64,000 bases of DNA. Source: Photobacterium chitinilyticum. GTDB taxonomy: Bacteria; Pseudomonadota; Gammaproteobacteria; Enterobacterales; Vibrionaceae. The notes below the pieces were generated by a model. The model was given only the letters and a program-made list of their open reading frames with translations. It made no database searches and was not told the origin of the DNA. A program made the translations under genes and the position numbers. The stretch is taken from assembly GCF_004104355.1 (NCBI RefSeq), contig NZ_RJLM01000001.1, positions 1 to 64,000 of the forward strand, read 5' to 3'. How positions within the stretch are numbered: position 1 is the stretch's first letter; each line of letters starts with the position of its first letter. Positions 48,808 to 58,332 of the stretch are shown one piece after another.

Positions 48808-49515
48808 TTAAAAGTTTACAGTTACTTCACCAACGCCGGTAATAGTACCATCGACAACCCGTTTTGACTTGGTGTTTTGAACCCGGATTTGCTCCCCGAG
48901 AGAGCCGTCAGAAAGTGCTGTCCCTTTGGTAACTATATTCAGTCCGCTGCGACCAGCCTTGATAAGGACAGAATCATTGCGGCAAACGAGGCAGATATCA
49001 CTGCCTTGAATAGCGTCGCCCATGTTAACATTCCGTTTTACTTTAGAGCCAATGATTTGTTGCGGGTGTTCGAAAACTACACCACGTTGAAAACGGGTTT
49101 CCACCATTTGCACGGCAAGATCGGAGGCGGATAATACGACTCCTCGAGCCAGTGGCTTGGTAGCGACGACGCGGGGAAGAAGAAGTTGGATACGTACCGG
49201 TACATAGACTTGCCAGCTTTCCGAACGGCAACTTACCAGTACAGTAACATTTCCTGTTAAGGATTGTTTGCCGGGAACGGAGCTCTCGAGGTGCTCTGGG
49301 CATATCGTGAGTTTTAGTCGAGAATCTAAATTTGCAGCCTTAACAGTCAGTTGGCTTTTTGGCGGGAAATCGACAATTGTTTTGACGTATTCTTCAGCGG
49401 TATGCTGTACCATATTTAAGGTATTTTGAGGTGCAGCTGATACAAAAGTACTAAAGAAAAATACCAGTAGGCCGAAAAAAATGGTTAAGAGTGTTAAATG
49501 TGTTCTTTGGGTCAC
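48808..49515 (-). CDS. flgA: Flagellar P-ring chaperone FlgA
   Basis: 235 residues. A leader (about 1-27, ending VSAA) precedes a periplasmic protein with an SAF domain: VATKPLARGVVLSASDL and VKRNVNMGDAIQ. FlgA helps FlgI assemble into the P-ring. First gene of flgAMN, divergent from cheV. Confidence 0.92.
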   Translation of the reverse strand: MTQRTHLTLLTIFFGLLVFFFSTFVSAAPQNTLNMVQHTAEEYVKTIVDFPPKSQLTVKAANLDSRLKLTICPEHLESSVPGKQSLTGNVTVLVSCRSESWQVYVPVRIQLLLPRVVATKPLARGVVLSASDLAVQMVETRFQRGVVFEHPQQIIGSKVKRNVNMGDAIQGSDICLVCRNDSVLIKAGRSGLNIVTKGTALSDGSLGEQIRVQNTKSKRVVDGTITGVGEVTVNF

Positions 49516-49582
49516 GGTTTTTACTCTTTAATGCAAGGTCTAAGGGGCTACAATTAGCCTCAGCTCATCATATGTGATTTGT

Positions 49583-49598
49583 AATGAGAATTCTCATT
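49583..49598. repeat. Perfect 16-bp palindrome between flgA and cheV
   Basis: AATGAGAATTCTCATT is fully self-complementary and lies in the divergent promoter region. It recalls Fur half-sites but lacks the three central bases of a 7-1-7 Fur site. Confidence 0.6.
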
Positions 49599-49640
49599 TA
49601 ACACGTATAGAAATAAAAACGCATAATATGGAGTCACCTT

Positions 49641-50558
49641 ATGTCGGGGATACTTGATTCAGTGAATCAGCGCACCCAGCTTGTCGGCCAAAACCGTTTG
49701 GAACTGTTAACCTTTCGGCTCAACCGACGTCAGCGCTATGGGATAAATGTATTTAAGGTCAAAGAGGTGCTTCAGTGCCCGAAACTGACAACGATGCCTA
49801 ACTTGCACCCGCTCGTAAAAGGCATTGCTCATATTCGTGGACAAACTATTTCTGTTATTGATATGAGCCTGGCAACCGGTGGCCGCCCAATCGAGGATTT
49901 AGATAATTGCTTTGTGATCATTTCGGAATTTAACCGTTCGATTCAGGGCTTCCTGGTGTCATCCGTAGAGCGCATCATCAACATGAACTGGGAATCAATC
50001 CTGCCGCCGCCAAAAGGTGCTGGCAAGGATAACTACCTGACAGCGGTGACTGAAATCGATAATGAGCTAGTCGAGATCTTGGATGTTGAAAAAATCCTGG
50101 ATGATATCTCTCCTGTTAATACCGATATTACCGGCACTGTACTTGAAGAGTTGATTGATGAGCTCCCTGCTCTTCGCCGTGTATTGGTTGCCGATGATTC
50201 CAGTGTGGCTCGCAAGCAGGTGCAACGGGCGATCGAGGCAATAGGCTGTGAGTGTGTGCTAGTTAAAGACGGTAAGGAAGCGATCGACAAGCTAAGGGAA
50301 ATGGCTAAAGAGGCAAGTATCTATGAGCAGCTTGCGTTGGTGATTTCAGATATTGAAATGCCGGAGATGGATGGTTATACCTTAACGGCAGAAATTCGTA
50401 ATGATGCCAATTTGAAAGATTTACATGTTATCCTGCACACTTCATTGAGTGGTGTTTTTAACCAGGCAATGGTTGAGCGTGTAGGTGCCAATGCATTCAT
50501 CCCTAAGTTTAACCCGGATGAGCTGGGGGCTGCGGTTAAGGCCGCCATGCCGGAATAA
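49641..50558 (+). CDS. cheV: Chemotaxis coupling protein CheV
   Basis: 305 residues. A CheW-like domain (about 20-160, LTFRLNRRQRYGINVFKVKEVL) couples receptors to CheA, and a receiver domain (about 175-300) has VADDSS and phospho-Asp in LVISDIEMPEMDGY. GGAG precedes the ATG. cheR follows 19 bases later, as in other vibrios. Confidence 0.95.
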   Translation: MSGILDSVNQRTQLVGQNRLELLTFRLNRRQRYGINVFKVKEVLQCPKLTTMPNLHPLVKGIAHIRGQTISVIDMSLATGGRPIEDLDNCFVIISEFNRSIQGFLVSSVERIINMNWESILPPPKGAGKDNYLTAVTEIDNELVEILDVEKILDDISPVNTDITGTVLEELIDELPALRRVLVADDSSVARKQVQRAIEAIGCECVLVKDGKEAIDKLREMAKEASIYEQLALVISDIEMPEMDGYTLTAEIRNDANLKDLHVILHTSLSGVFNQAMVERVGANAFIPKFNPDELGAAVKAAMPE

Positions 50559-50577
50559 TCTGATTAAAGAGTAGTAG

Positions 50578-51408
50578 ATGACAGCCATAACAATTAAAGA
50601 CCAGGAATACCGTGATTTTTGCCGCTTTTTAGAAGCGCAATGCGGCATTGTACTTGGCGACAGTAAGCAATACCTGGTTCGTAGCCGCCTGAGTCCATTG
50701 GTCAGCCGATTTTCGCTATCATCTCTTTCCGAGTTATTGCAAGTTGTGATCAGCGGCCGTAACCGAGAGCTACGTGTCGCAGCAGTTGATGCTATGACGA
50801 CTAATGAGACGTTGTGGTTTCGTGATTCCTATCCGTATGCGGTACTGGGTGACAAGATCTTACCGGAGCTTGCTGCCAATAAGCGCCCGATTAAGATTTG
50901 GTCATCGGCAAGTTCTTCAGGTCAGGAACCGTATTCGATAGCGATGACAGTGCTGGAAACTCAGAATCGTCGTCCGGGAATGATCGCCGGTGGCGTTCAG
51001 ATCACGGCAACAGACATATCGCAGACAATGCTAGATACGTGTCGCGCCGGTATTTATGACAATCTGGCACTGAGCCGTGGACTTTCACCGGATCGCCGTC
51101 GTGTTTTCTTTGAGAATAATGGCGACGGCCGAATGAAGGTGAACGATAAAGTGAAGCGGATGGTAAGTTTCCGTCCGCAGAACTTGAAAGACAGTTATGC
51201 ACTATTGGGTAAATTCGACGTGATTTTCTGTCGCAACGTACTGATTTACTTTTCGCCTGAGATGAAGGGAAAAGTATTGAACCAGATGGCTGCCAGCCTG
51301 AACCCAGGCGGGTATTTGCTGCTAGGTGCGTCAGAGTCACTCACCGGGCTGACTGACAAGTTTGAGATGATCCGCTGTAATCCTGGGATTATCTACAAGC
51401 TAAAATAG
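50578..51408 (+). CDS. cheR: Chemotaxis methyltransferase CheR
   Basis: 276 residues. It methylates receptor glutamates with S-adenosylmethionine. The N-terminal helical domain (about 1-80) is followed by the catalytic domain with SSASSSGQEPYSIAM (cofactor loop), ITATDISQTML and FDVIFCRNVLIYF. The C-terminal LLLGASESL is typical. Confidence 0.96.
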   Translation: MTAITIKDQEYRDFCRFLEAQCGIVLGDSKQYLVRSRLSPLVSRFSLSSLSELLQVVISGRNRELRVAAVDAMTTNETLWFRDSYPYAVLGDKILPELAANKRPIKIWSSASSSGQEPYSIAMTVLETQNRRPGMIAGGVQITATDISQTMLDTCRAGIYDNLALSRGLSPDRRRVFFENNGDGRMKVNDKVKRMVSFRPQNLKDSYALLGKFDVIFCRNVLIYFSPEMKGKVLNQMAASLNPGGYLLLGASESLTGLTDKFEMIRCNPGIIYKLK

Positions 51409-51492
51409 AATCGAGAAAGCACAGAGCCTAGGCTCTAGGAAAAGTAAGAGCTTTTCGGTTCGGTGAGCCAGTCTTGCAAGACCCAATGAGTC

Positions 51493-51535
51493 ATCGAGGA
51501 ACGCCCTATGTTCCTCGATACTCAGTTTCCTCTTT
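51493..51535 (+). terminator. Probable terminator of cheVR
   Basis: ATCGAGGAAC/GTTCCTCGAT ten-pair stem with a seven-base loop, then a pyrimidine-rich tail with TTT. Confidence 0.7.
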
Positions 51536-51558
51536 AATCCCTCTTTCCGTATAAAACT

Positions 51559-51574
51559 TGGCATACCATTTGCT
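51559..51574 (+). promoter_or_regulatory. Sigma-54 promoter of flgBCDE
   Basis: TGGCATACCATTTGCT matches TGGCACG-N4-TTGCW, with GG and GC at the right spacing, 32 bases before flgB. Confidence 0.85.
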
Positions 51575-51605
51575 TCTATATCGATAACGATTTTTGGAGG
51601 CAGTT

Positions 51606-52001
51606 ATGTCCATCTCTTTTGATAAAGCATTAGGTATTCACCAGCATACAGTTGGCGTACGTGGCAAACGTGCGGAAACACTGGCGAGCAACATTGCCAA
51701 TGCCAATACTCCTGGCTACAAAGCAAAAGATATCGACTTCCAGCGGGCGTTGAATGCGGCAACCTCAGAGGCAAAGATTGGCCTGAGTCGCACTGATGGT
51801 CGGCATATATCTGCCTCTACAAAAATAATGGGTGAACAAAAGTACCGTGTACCCAATCAACCTGATACCGGCGACGGCAATACGGTTGATGCACAGCTGG
51901 AGCAAAACCTATTTATGCAGAATTCACTGGAATACCAGGCTTCACTCGACTTTCTGGGCTCCAAGTTTAAAAACCTGAGCAAGGCATTAAAAGGAGAATA
52001 A
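51606..52001 (+). CDS. flgB: Flagellar proximal rod protein FlgB
   Basis: 131 residues from ATG 51606, with GGAGG eight bases upstream; the frame opens at 51594 inside that ribosome site. The N-terminal rod signature reads ASNIANANTPGYKAKDIDF, and the C-terminal helix LMQNSLEYQASLDFL fits. First of flgBCDE. Confidence 0.95.
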   Translation: MSISFDKALGIHQHTVGVRGKRAETLASNIANANTPGYKAKDIDFQRALNAATSEAKIGLSRTDGRHISASTKIMGEQKYRVPNQPDTGDGNTVDAQLEQNLFMQNSLEYQASLDFLGSKFKNLSKALKGE

Positions 52002-52004
52002 TAA

Positions 52005-52421
52005 ATGAGTTTGTTTAACGTCTTTAATGTCACCGGATCGGCTATGAGTGCGGAATCAGTCCGTCTGAATACCACTTCCAGTAACTTGGCCAATGCCAAC
52101 AGTGTAAGTAGTTCTGCGGAAGAAACGTATAAAGCACGCCACCCAATATTTGCGGCAGCGTTGCAGAATGCCAGCTATCAGCGTGATGAAAGCGTACCTG
52201 TTCAGGTTAAAGGCATTGTTGAAAGCCAGAAGCCGCTACGTGCTGAATATAATCCAGAGCACCCGCTGGCGAACGCGGAAGGCTATATCTATAAGCCGAA
52301 TGTCAACGTGATGGAAGAAATGGCCAACATGATTTCAGCTTCTCGATCCTATCAAAGTAATGTCCAGGTAGCAGATGCCAGTAAGCAGATGCTGATGAGC
52401 ACATTGCAGATGGGTAAATAA
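52005..52421 (+). CDS. flgC: Flagellar proximal rod protein FlgC
   Basis: 138 residues. The rod motif SSNLANANSVSSSAEETYKA lies near the start and the C-terminal SASRSYQSNVQVADASKQM is typical of FlgC. It starts three bases after flgB. Confidence 0.95.
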   Translation: MSLFNVFNVTGSAMSAESVRLNTTSSNLANANSVSSSAEETYKARHPIFAAALQNASYQRDESVPVQVKGIVESQKPLRAEYNPEHPLANAEGYIYKPNVNVMEEMANMISASRSYQSNVQVADASKQMLMSTLQMGK

Positions 52422-52438
52422 GGTAAGGAGTAACTGTT

Positions 52439-53155
52439 ATGACCAGTATTAACGGCGCAGGTCAAAGCAACTTGTCCTACCTTGATCAGCTCAAGGGGAT
52501 GCAAGAGAAAAAGCTGCAGGAAGATCAGAAAGTCACCACCGGTCAGAATGAACTGAAGCAGGAAGATTTTCTCTCGTTGCTGACCAAGCAGCTTGCCCAG
52601 CAGGATCCGTTCAAGCCTGTCGGCAATGATCAGATGATTGCCCAGATGGCATCATTTGCCACGGTTGACGGGATCACCCAGATGAATGAGCAGTTTGGCA
52701 GCCTTAACTCGGCCATGACGTCAAATCAGGCCCTGCAGGCATCTTCACTGGTTGGGCGTGATGTACTTATTCCTAGCTCTACTGGGGTGAAGCAAGCGGA
52801 AGGTGGTATGGCCGGAATGGTGAAACTGCCTCAGGCGCTGGATAACATGATGGTCAGGGTCGAAAACGAGCAGGGCCAGTTAATCAAAACCTTCGATATG
52901 GGGGCCAAACCGCCAGGCGAGCACCGCCTGGAATGGGACGGTACCGATGAAAGAGGCAATGTCTTGCCGGAAGGCCGCTATCAGCTAAAGGTTGCCGGGC
53001 TGGTTGATGGTGAAAGCCGGGAATTTGATGTGTCTACCTATGCAAATGTAAACAGTGTGTTGCTTGGTAATGGTGATGGCAATGTCATGCTTAACCTTGC
53101 GGGCTTTGACTCGCCATTCAAACTTGCTGAAGTGCTTGAAGTCGGCAAGGTATAA
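52439..53155 (+). CDS. flgD: Flagellar hook cap/scaffold protein FlgD
   Basis: 238 residues. The N-terminal QEDFLSLLTKQLAQQDPFKP is the FlgD signature, followed by a FLIK/FnIII-like domain (WDGTDERGNVLPEGRYQ). FlgD caps the growing hook while FlgE subunits add. AAGGAG precedes the ATG. Confidence 0.95.
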   Translation: MTSINGAGQSNLSYLDQLKGMQEKKLQEDQKVTTGQNELKQEDFLSLLTKQLAQQDPFKPVGNDQMIAQMASFATVDGITQMNEQFGSLNSAMTSNQALQASSLVGRDVLIPSSTGVKQAEGGMAGMVKLPQALDNMMVRVENEQGQLIKTFDMGAKPPGEHRLEWDGTDERGNVLPEGRYQLKVAGLVDGESREFDVSTYANVNSVLLGNGDGNVMLNLAGFDSPFKLAEVLEVGKV

Positions 53156-53177
53156 CAGGTCTTAGGAGATTCATACA

Positions 53178-54626
53178 ATGGGATTTAATATTTCACTAAG
53201 TGGTATTGGGGCATCACAGAAAGACCTGAATACCACCAGTAACAACATTGCCAACTCAAATACCTACGGCTTTAAAGAGTCACGTGCCGAGTTTGGTGAT
53301 GTTTATTCAAGCTCGGTGTTTTCGAATGCCAAAACCACAACCGGTGGTGGTGTTCAGACTTCAGTGGTTGCACAGCAATTCCACGAAGGCTCCAGTATTT
53401 ATACCAATAACCCAATGGATCTTCGGATCTCGGGGAGCGGTTTTTTTGCTGTCGCTGAAGACAAGCTGCAGCCACAAAACAACAGTTTGACACGTAACGG
53501 TGCCTTTCACCTGAACAAAGATAATAATATTGTTAACTCGGAAGGGCAGTACCTGCTGGGCTATAAGGTCGACCAGGAAACCGATCAGGTTACATCGTAT
53601 GAATCCCAGTCGATGAAAGTCCCGGATCAGTTTGGCCAGCCAAAAGAATCAGAGAACATCGACATTGGTGTGAATCTTCCGGCATCGGCCGAGGCGAAAA
53701 ATCCGGGCAACTTCGATTTCAATGAAGCAAGCACCTATAACAAGTCAACCTCGCTGACCATGTACGACTCTCTGGGTCAGCCGTACAAAATGACTACGTA
53801 TTATGTCAAGGATAATGGCGGTGAGGCTGCGGCGCCTCCGGCACTTGATGCCGATGGAAATCCCATTCCGGCTGATCCGGCTGCCGATGGTGCGGCGGAC
53901 GCTGCTGCTGATGCTGGCGGTGCCGATAACCGCTGGGCAGTTTACTATACCGTGACAGATGCCTCTGGTGAAAAGGCGGTAGATGTTAATCTGACTCCGG
54001 AAGGTGATGGCGAAGTTGCTTCTGGTGATGCAAATGGTCCGTTGTCCAGCAGTGGCCACCAGGGTCACTATGTGGAATTTAATACTGATGGCTCAGTGAA
54101 GTCGGTTAATAATGGTAACCCTATCGTTACCGAAGAACTCGGGGCGGCTGGTGCCGGTCTGGAAATGAACGGTGCGAGTGAAGCCCAGAAACTGAACATT
54201 AAGTTTGACGAACCCACTCAGTATGCGGCGCCATTTGAGATCCGTCGCTTTAGCGAGGACGGTGCAACCACAGGCTACCTGGCTAAAGTTGATATTGATC
54301 CTAAAGGTTCGATTGTCGCGACATACAGTAACGGCGAGAACGTTACGCTGGGGCGTGTTGGTATGGTACGAGTGCCGAATGAGCAGGGCTTGGTTTCTAA
54401 AGGTGGTACACAGTGGGTTACCAGCCAGGATTCTGGTGCTGCTATCTGGGGTGAAGCCAGCCAAGGGGCATTCGGTGGGATCAAGAGTGGTACGCTTGAG
54501 CAATCGAATATCGATATGACGCAGGAGCTGGTGGATTTGATCACAGCTCAGCGTAACTTCCAGGCCAACTCGCGTGCATTGGAAGTCGATAACCAGCTAC
54601 AGCAGACGATTCTGCAGATCCGATAA
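53178..54626 (+). CDS. flgE: Flagellar hook protein FlgE
   Basis: 482 residues. The N-terminal SGIGASQKDLNTTSNNIANS and C-terminal QRNFQANSRALEVDNQLQ motifs are those of FlgE, the subunit of the hook. Residues about 213-251 form an Ala/Asp/Pro-rich insert (with repeated AAD) within the middle domain, probably a surface loop. Normal domain order otherwise. Confidence 0.95.
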   Translation: MGFNISLSGIGASQKDLNTTSNNIANSNTYGFKESRAEFGDVYSSSVFSNAKTTTGGGVQTSVVAQQFHEGSSIYTNNPMDLRISGSGFFAVAEDKLQPQNNSLTRNGAFHLNKDNNIVNSEGQYLLGYKVDQETDQVTSYESQSMKVPDQFGQPKESENIDIGVNLPASAEAKNPGNFDFNEASTYNKSTSLTMYDSLGQPYKMTTYYVKDNGGEAAAPPALDADGNPIPADPAADGAADAAADAGGADNRWAVYYTVTDASGEKAVDVNLTPEGDGEVASGDANGPLSSSGHQGHYVEFNTDGSVKSVNNGNPIVTEELGAAGAGLEMNGASEAQKLNIKFDEPTQYAAPFEIRRFSEDGATTGYLAKVDIDPKGSIVATYSNGENVTLGRVGMVRVPNEQGLVSKGGTQWVTSQDSGAAIWGEASQGAFGGIKSGTLEQSNIDMTQELVDLITAQRNFQANSRALEVDNQLQQTILQIR

Positions 54627-54655
54627 TTACCTGCTTGCCAGTAAGTCTTTAAGAT

Positions 54656-54692
54656 TTGCCGCTTGATTGGCCTAGTGTCGAATAAGCGGCAA
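54656..54692 (+). repeat. Inverted repeat after flgE, possible terminator
   Basis: TTGCCGCTT/AAGCGGCAA arms with a 19-base loop. The tail GTCTTGTCCTTG is only weakly T-rich. Confidence 0.5.
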
Positions 54693-54785
54693 GTCTTGTC
54701 CTTGCCCGTCATAAAATTGTCCCTTCTTTGCCCCTATTCAGGGCTAAAATTCTCAATTCGTTGATTTATTGCACTATATTAATGG

Positions 54786-54801
54786 TGGCACAGTTATTGC
54801 T
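54786..54801 (+). promoter_or_regulatory. Sigma-54 promoter of flgFGHIJ
   Basis: TGGCACAGTTATTGCT fits TGGCACG-N4-TTGCW with one mismatch, 34 bases before flgF. Confidence 0.9.
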
Positions 54802-54835
54802 TCGAAAACACTAGATTGTGATTGGAGAGTCAATA

Positions 54836-55585
54836 ATGGATCGTTCACTGTATTTAGCCATGAGTGGTGCCAAACAGGATATGTATGGCATGCAGCTTCA
54901 TGCCAACAACCTTGCTAACGTGAGAACCACGGGTTTTCGCGCAGATCTCGAGCAGGCTCGTAGCATGCAGGCATACGGTGAAGGTTTGCCGTCACGCGTC
55001 TTCGCGATGACAGAGCGTCCGGGGCAGGACTTCTCCCAGGGCTCAGTGATGACAACTGGGCGAGATCTGGATGTTACTGTCGAGGGAGACGGTTGGTTAG
55101 CCGTATTGGATCCCTCGGGCCAGGAAGCCTACACCCGCGCCGGCCATTTGAAAATCGACCAGACGGGAATGCTGCAAAACAGCAATGGTAACCTGATGCT
55201 CGGTGAGAATGGCGGGCCGATCTTTATTCCTCTTCCAATCAGTAAAATTGAAATCGGTAACGATGGCACGATCTCTGTCCTCCCTCAGGGCGCGCCGCCT
55301 GAAGCTATGGAAACCGTGGATCGTCTTAAGCTGGTTCGCCCAGGTAATCGTGATGTCTATAAAGACGTTAACGGTTTATTCAAATCTAAGACCCCCGGTG
55401 AAGTATTCGATGCAGATGCGGGCGTAACCCTGCTTAGTGGTGCGCTGGAAGGCAGTAACGTCAATGCTGTCGGAGAAATGACTAGCATGATCGACTTGCA
55501 GCGTCATTTCGAAATGCAGGTCAAATTAATGAAAACGGCAGAAGAAATGGATGCTGCGTCATCTTCACTGCTGCGTTTAGGCTAA
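54836..55585 (+). CDS. flgF: Flagellar proximal rod protein FlgF
   Basis: 249 residues from ATG 54836, preceded by GGAGAG; the frame opens six codons earlier at a GTG. Starts MDRSLYLAMSGAKQ and carries NNLANVRTTGFRADLEQARS, as FlgF rod proteins do. First of flgFGHIJ. Confidence 0.94.
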   Translation: MDRSLYLAMSGAKQDMYGMQLHANNLANVRTTGFRADLEQARSMQAYGEGLPSRVFAMTERPGQDFSQGSVMTTGRDLDVTVEGDGWLAVLDPSGQEAYTRAGHLKIDQTGMLQNSNGNLMLGENGGPIFIPLPISKIEIGNDGTISVLPQGAPPEAMETVDRLKLVRPGNRDVYKDVNGLFKSKTPGEVFDADAGVTLLSGALEGSNVNAVGEMTSMIDLQRHFEMQVKLMKTAEEMDAASSSLLRLG

Positions 55586-55605
55586 ACCGATAAAAGGAAT
55601 CGAAC

Positions 55606-56394
55606 ATGCATCCAGCTTTATGGGTAAGTAAAACAGGTCTTGACGCTCAGCAAACGAATATCTCGACCATTTCTAACAACCTGGCTAACGCCTCAACAGT
55701 GGGCTTTAAGAAAAGCCGGGCCGTTTTTGAAGATTTGTTCTATCAGAACATTAATCAGCCGGGGGGCCAGTCAACGCAAGATACTGAGTTGCCTTCAGGT
55801 TTGATGCTGGGTGCCGGTTCTAAAGTGGTTGCTACGCAGAAGGTATTTACCCAGGGTAATACTCAAACGACCAACAATGCGATGGATATGATGATCGAGG
55901 GAGATGGTTTCTTCCAGATCCTCTTGCCGGACGGCAATATGGGCTATACCCGTAATGGTCAGTTCACGATTAATGGCGATGGTCAGCTTGTTACAACCGG
56001 ATCCGGTTATGTACTGCAGCCTGAAATTGTTGTTCCTGAAGATGCTGTCGGTGTAACGGTCGGTACCGATGGTGAAGTCTCCGCGCGTATTCGGGGTCAG
56101 CAGGAAAATCAGGTGTTGGGGCAGATCACGACGGTTGATTTTATCAACCCCGGCGGCCTTGAACCGATTGGCCAGAACTTGTTTTTGCCAACCGGTGCCA
56201 GTGGTGACGCTCAGGAAGGTGTTCCGGGCCTTGATGGCTTGGGGGCGGTTCGTCAGTCGATGCTGGAAACATCCAACGTTAACGTAACAGAAGAGCTGGT
56301 CAATATGATTGAGGCGCAGCGAGTCTACGAGATGAACTCGAAGGTGATTTCAACCGTTGACCAGATGCTAAGCTACGTCAACCAGCAGTTATAA
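55606..56394 (+). CDS. flgG: Flagellar distal rod protein FlgG
   Basis: 262 residues, the usual FlgG length. LWVSKTGLDAQQTNI opens it, NNLANASTVGFKKSRAVFEDL follows, and the C-terminal NMIEAQRVYEMNSKVISTVD closes it. AAAGGA precedes the ATG. FlgG forms the long outer part of the rod. Confidence 0.96.
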   Translation: MHPALWVSKTGLDAQQTNISTISNNLANASTVGFKKSRAVFEDLFYQNINQPGGQSTQDTELPSGLMLGAGSKVVATQKVFTQGNTQTTNNAMDMMIEGDGFFQILLPDGNMGYTRNGQFTINGDGQLVTTGSGYVLQPEIVVPEDAVGVTVGTDGEVSARIRGQQENQVLGQITTVDFINPGGLEPIGQNLFLPTGASGDAQEGVPGLDGLGAVRQSMLETSNVNVTEELVNMIEAQRVYEMNSKVISTVDQMLSYVNQQL

Positions 56395-56412
56395 CAGGGA
56401 GTTAATGTCGTG

Positions 56413-57177
56413 ATGAAGAAAATCATTATAGGTTTGGCTGTTATTCTTTCTGGTTGCTCTCAACTGCAGACGGAAGAGTCGGATGTCGCTCAGGCAACGA
56501 CCTCGGTCGATGCGGTCGAGGGGACTACCGATCCAAGTACGGGGTTGATTGATATGCTGCGCCGCCGTGAGGATCCGCAGGCTGGTGATCCGGCCTGGGC
56601 AAGTATTCGACCTCAGGAGAAGCCTGAGCACTATGCGACGGCTACAGGTTCGCTGTTCGATGTGGCGGGCGCTCAGGATCTCTATGATGATACCAAGCCG
56701 CGTGGGATTGGTGATATTGTCACTATTTTGCTGGAAGAGAAGACTCAGGCCAAGAAGACTGCCAGTTCTGATCTGGATAAATCGACAGACTTGTCGATGG
56801 ATCCATTGGCTCTTGGCGGGAAAGAAATGACGATTGGCGACCGCAATTTGTCCTATGAATTGAAAAACGCCAATAAGTTTGCCGGTAGTACTTCTGCCGA
56901 TCAGAGCAATAGCATCAAGGGATCTATTTCAGTCGAAGTGATCGATGTTCTTGCCAATGGTAACTTATTGGTTCGTGGCGAGAAGTGGCTGACACTCAAT
57001 ACTGGCGATGAGTACATCCGGGTCAGCGGAACAGTCCGTCCGGATGATATCAGCCAGGAAAATACCATAGCTTCAACCCGAATCGCCAATGCGCGTATTC
57101 AGTACTCCGGTACCGGTGAGCGACAGGACGTTCAAGAGCAGGGGTGGTTGGCCCGCTTCTTTAATGTCAGTATTTAA
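56413..57177 (+). CDS. flgH: Flagellar L-ring protein FlgH
   Basis: 254 residues from ATG 56413 (a GTG one codon earlier is possible). The lipobox LSGC follows a short leader. The mature protein contains [23 protein letters not shown] and [20 protein letters not shown], the FlgH core. It forms the outer-membrane L-ring. Confidence 0.94.
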   Translation: MKKIIIGLAVILSGCSQLQTEESDVAQATTSVDAVEGTTDPSTGLIDMLRRREDPQAGDPAWASIRPQEKPEHYATATGSLFDVAGAQDLYDDTKPRGIGDIVTILLEEKTQAKKTASSDLDKSTDLSMDPLALGGKEMTIGDRNLSYELKNANKFAGSTSADQSNSIKGSISVEVIDVLANGNLLVRGEKWLTLNTGDEYIRVSGTVRPDDISQENTIASTRIANARIQYSGTGERQDVQEQGWLARFFNVSI

Positions 57178-57220
57178 CTCTATTTCGTTTGAATGATAAG
57201 TGACATTACGGAGCACTGAA

Positions 57221-58312
57221 GTGAGATTCCAGACTTTTTGCATTGGCTTGATGATGCTGTTGGCACTACCGTTGCAGGCGGCACGAATTAAAGATGTATC
57301 AGAAGTTGCCGGGGTTCGGAGTAACCAATTGGTTGGCTATGGTCTGGTTGTCGGTTTGCCGGGCACGGGTGAGACGACGCCATTTACGGACCAGAGCTTC
57401 AATGCCATGCTGCAAAATTTTGGAATTCAGCTACCTGCGGGCACCAAGCCAAAGACAAAGAACGTTGCCGCAGTTGCGGTGAATGCGACGTTGCCACCGT
57501 TTACCAAGCAGGGACAGACGATTGATATAACGGTTTCGTCGATTGGGTCTGCAAAAAGTTTGCGTGGCGGTACATTGCTTCAAACCTTCCTTAAAGGTTT
57601 GGACGGCAAGGTATATGCGATTGCACAGGGCAGCTTGGTTGTCGGCGGGTTCAGTGCAACAGGAGCTGATGGTTCGAAAGTAGTGGGTAATATACCGACT
57701 GTCGGTCGGATCTCAAACGGTGCGATGGTTGAACAGGAAGTGCCAAACCCGTTTGGTCGCGGTGATTTTCTGACGTTCAATCTGTTCGAGTCCGATTTTA
57801 CCACGGCACAGCGTATGGCAGATGCCGTTAACCAATTTCTTGGTCCGCAAATGGCGGCAGCGGTAGACGCGACATCTGTACGGGTACGAGCTCCGCGTGA
57901 TGTCAGCCAACGAGTAGCCTTTTTGTCGACAGTCGAAAATCTCGAGTTTGATCCGGCGGACGGTGCTGCAAAAATCATCGTTAACTCTCGTACCGGCACG
58001 ATTGTTGTTGGTCAGAATGTGAAGCTAAAGCCTGCGGCTATTACCCACGGTGGTATGACCGTTTCGATTAAGGAAAACTATTCCGTCAGTCAGCCAAACG
58101 GCTTATCCGGCGGGAATACGGTGGTTGTGCCGAACTCTGATATCGAGGTTACCGAGGAAGACTCCCGGATGTTCAAATTCGAGCCGGGGATCACTCTTGA
58201 TGAATTGGTACGTGCGGTTAATCAGGTCGGTGCCGCGCCCTCAGATTTAATGGCTATCTTGCAGGCGCTGAAGCAGGCCGGGGCGATTGAAGGTCAGTTG
58301 ATCATTATTTAA
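57221..58312 (+). CDS. flgI: Flagellar P-ring protein FlgI
   Basis: 363 residues from GTG 57221, with GGAG seven bases upstream; the frame opens seven codons earlier. A leader ends near LQA (about 20), then [26 protein letters not shown] opens the ring protein in the typical way. The end, [14 protein letters not shown], is also typical. FlgI forms the periplasmic P-ring with help from FlgA. Confidence 0.95.
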   Translation: MRFQTFCIGLMMLLALPLQAARIKDVSEVAGVRSNQLVGYGLVVGLPGTGETTPFTDQSFNAMLQNFGIQLPAGTKPKTKNVAAVAVNATLPPFTKQGQTIDITVSSIGSAKSLRGGTLLQTFLKGLDGKVYAIAQGSLVVGGFSATGADGSKVVGNIPTVGRISNGAMVEQEVPNPFGRGDFLTFNLFESDFTTAQRMADAVNQFLGPQMAAAVDATSVRVRAPRDVSQRVAFLSTVENLEFDPADGAAKIIVNSRTGTIVVGQNVKLKPAAITHGGMTVSIKENYSVSQPNGLSGGNTVVVPNSDIEVTEEDSRMFKFEPGITLDELVRAVNQVGAAPSDLMAILQALKQAGAIEGQLIII

Positions 58313-58332
58313 ATAGGTCTTTGGTTCTGAGT

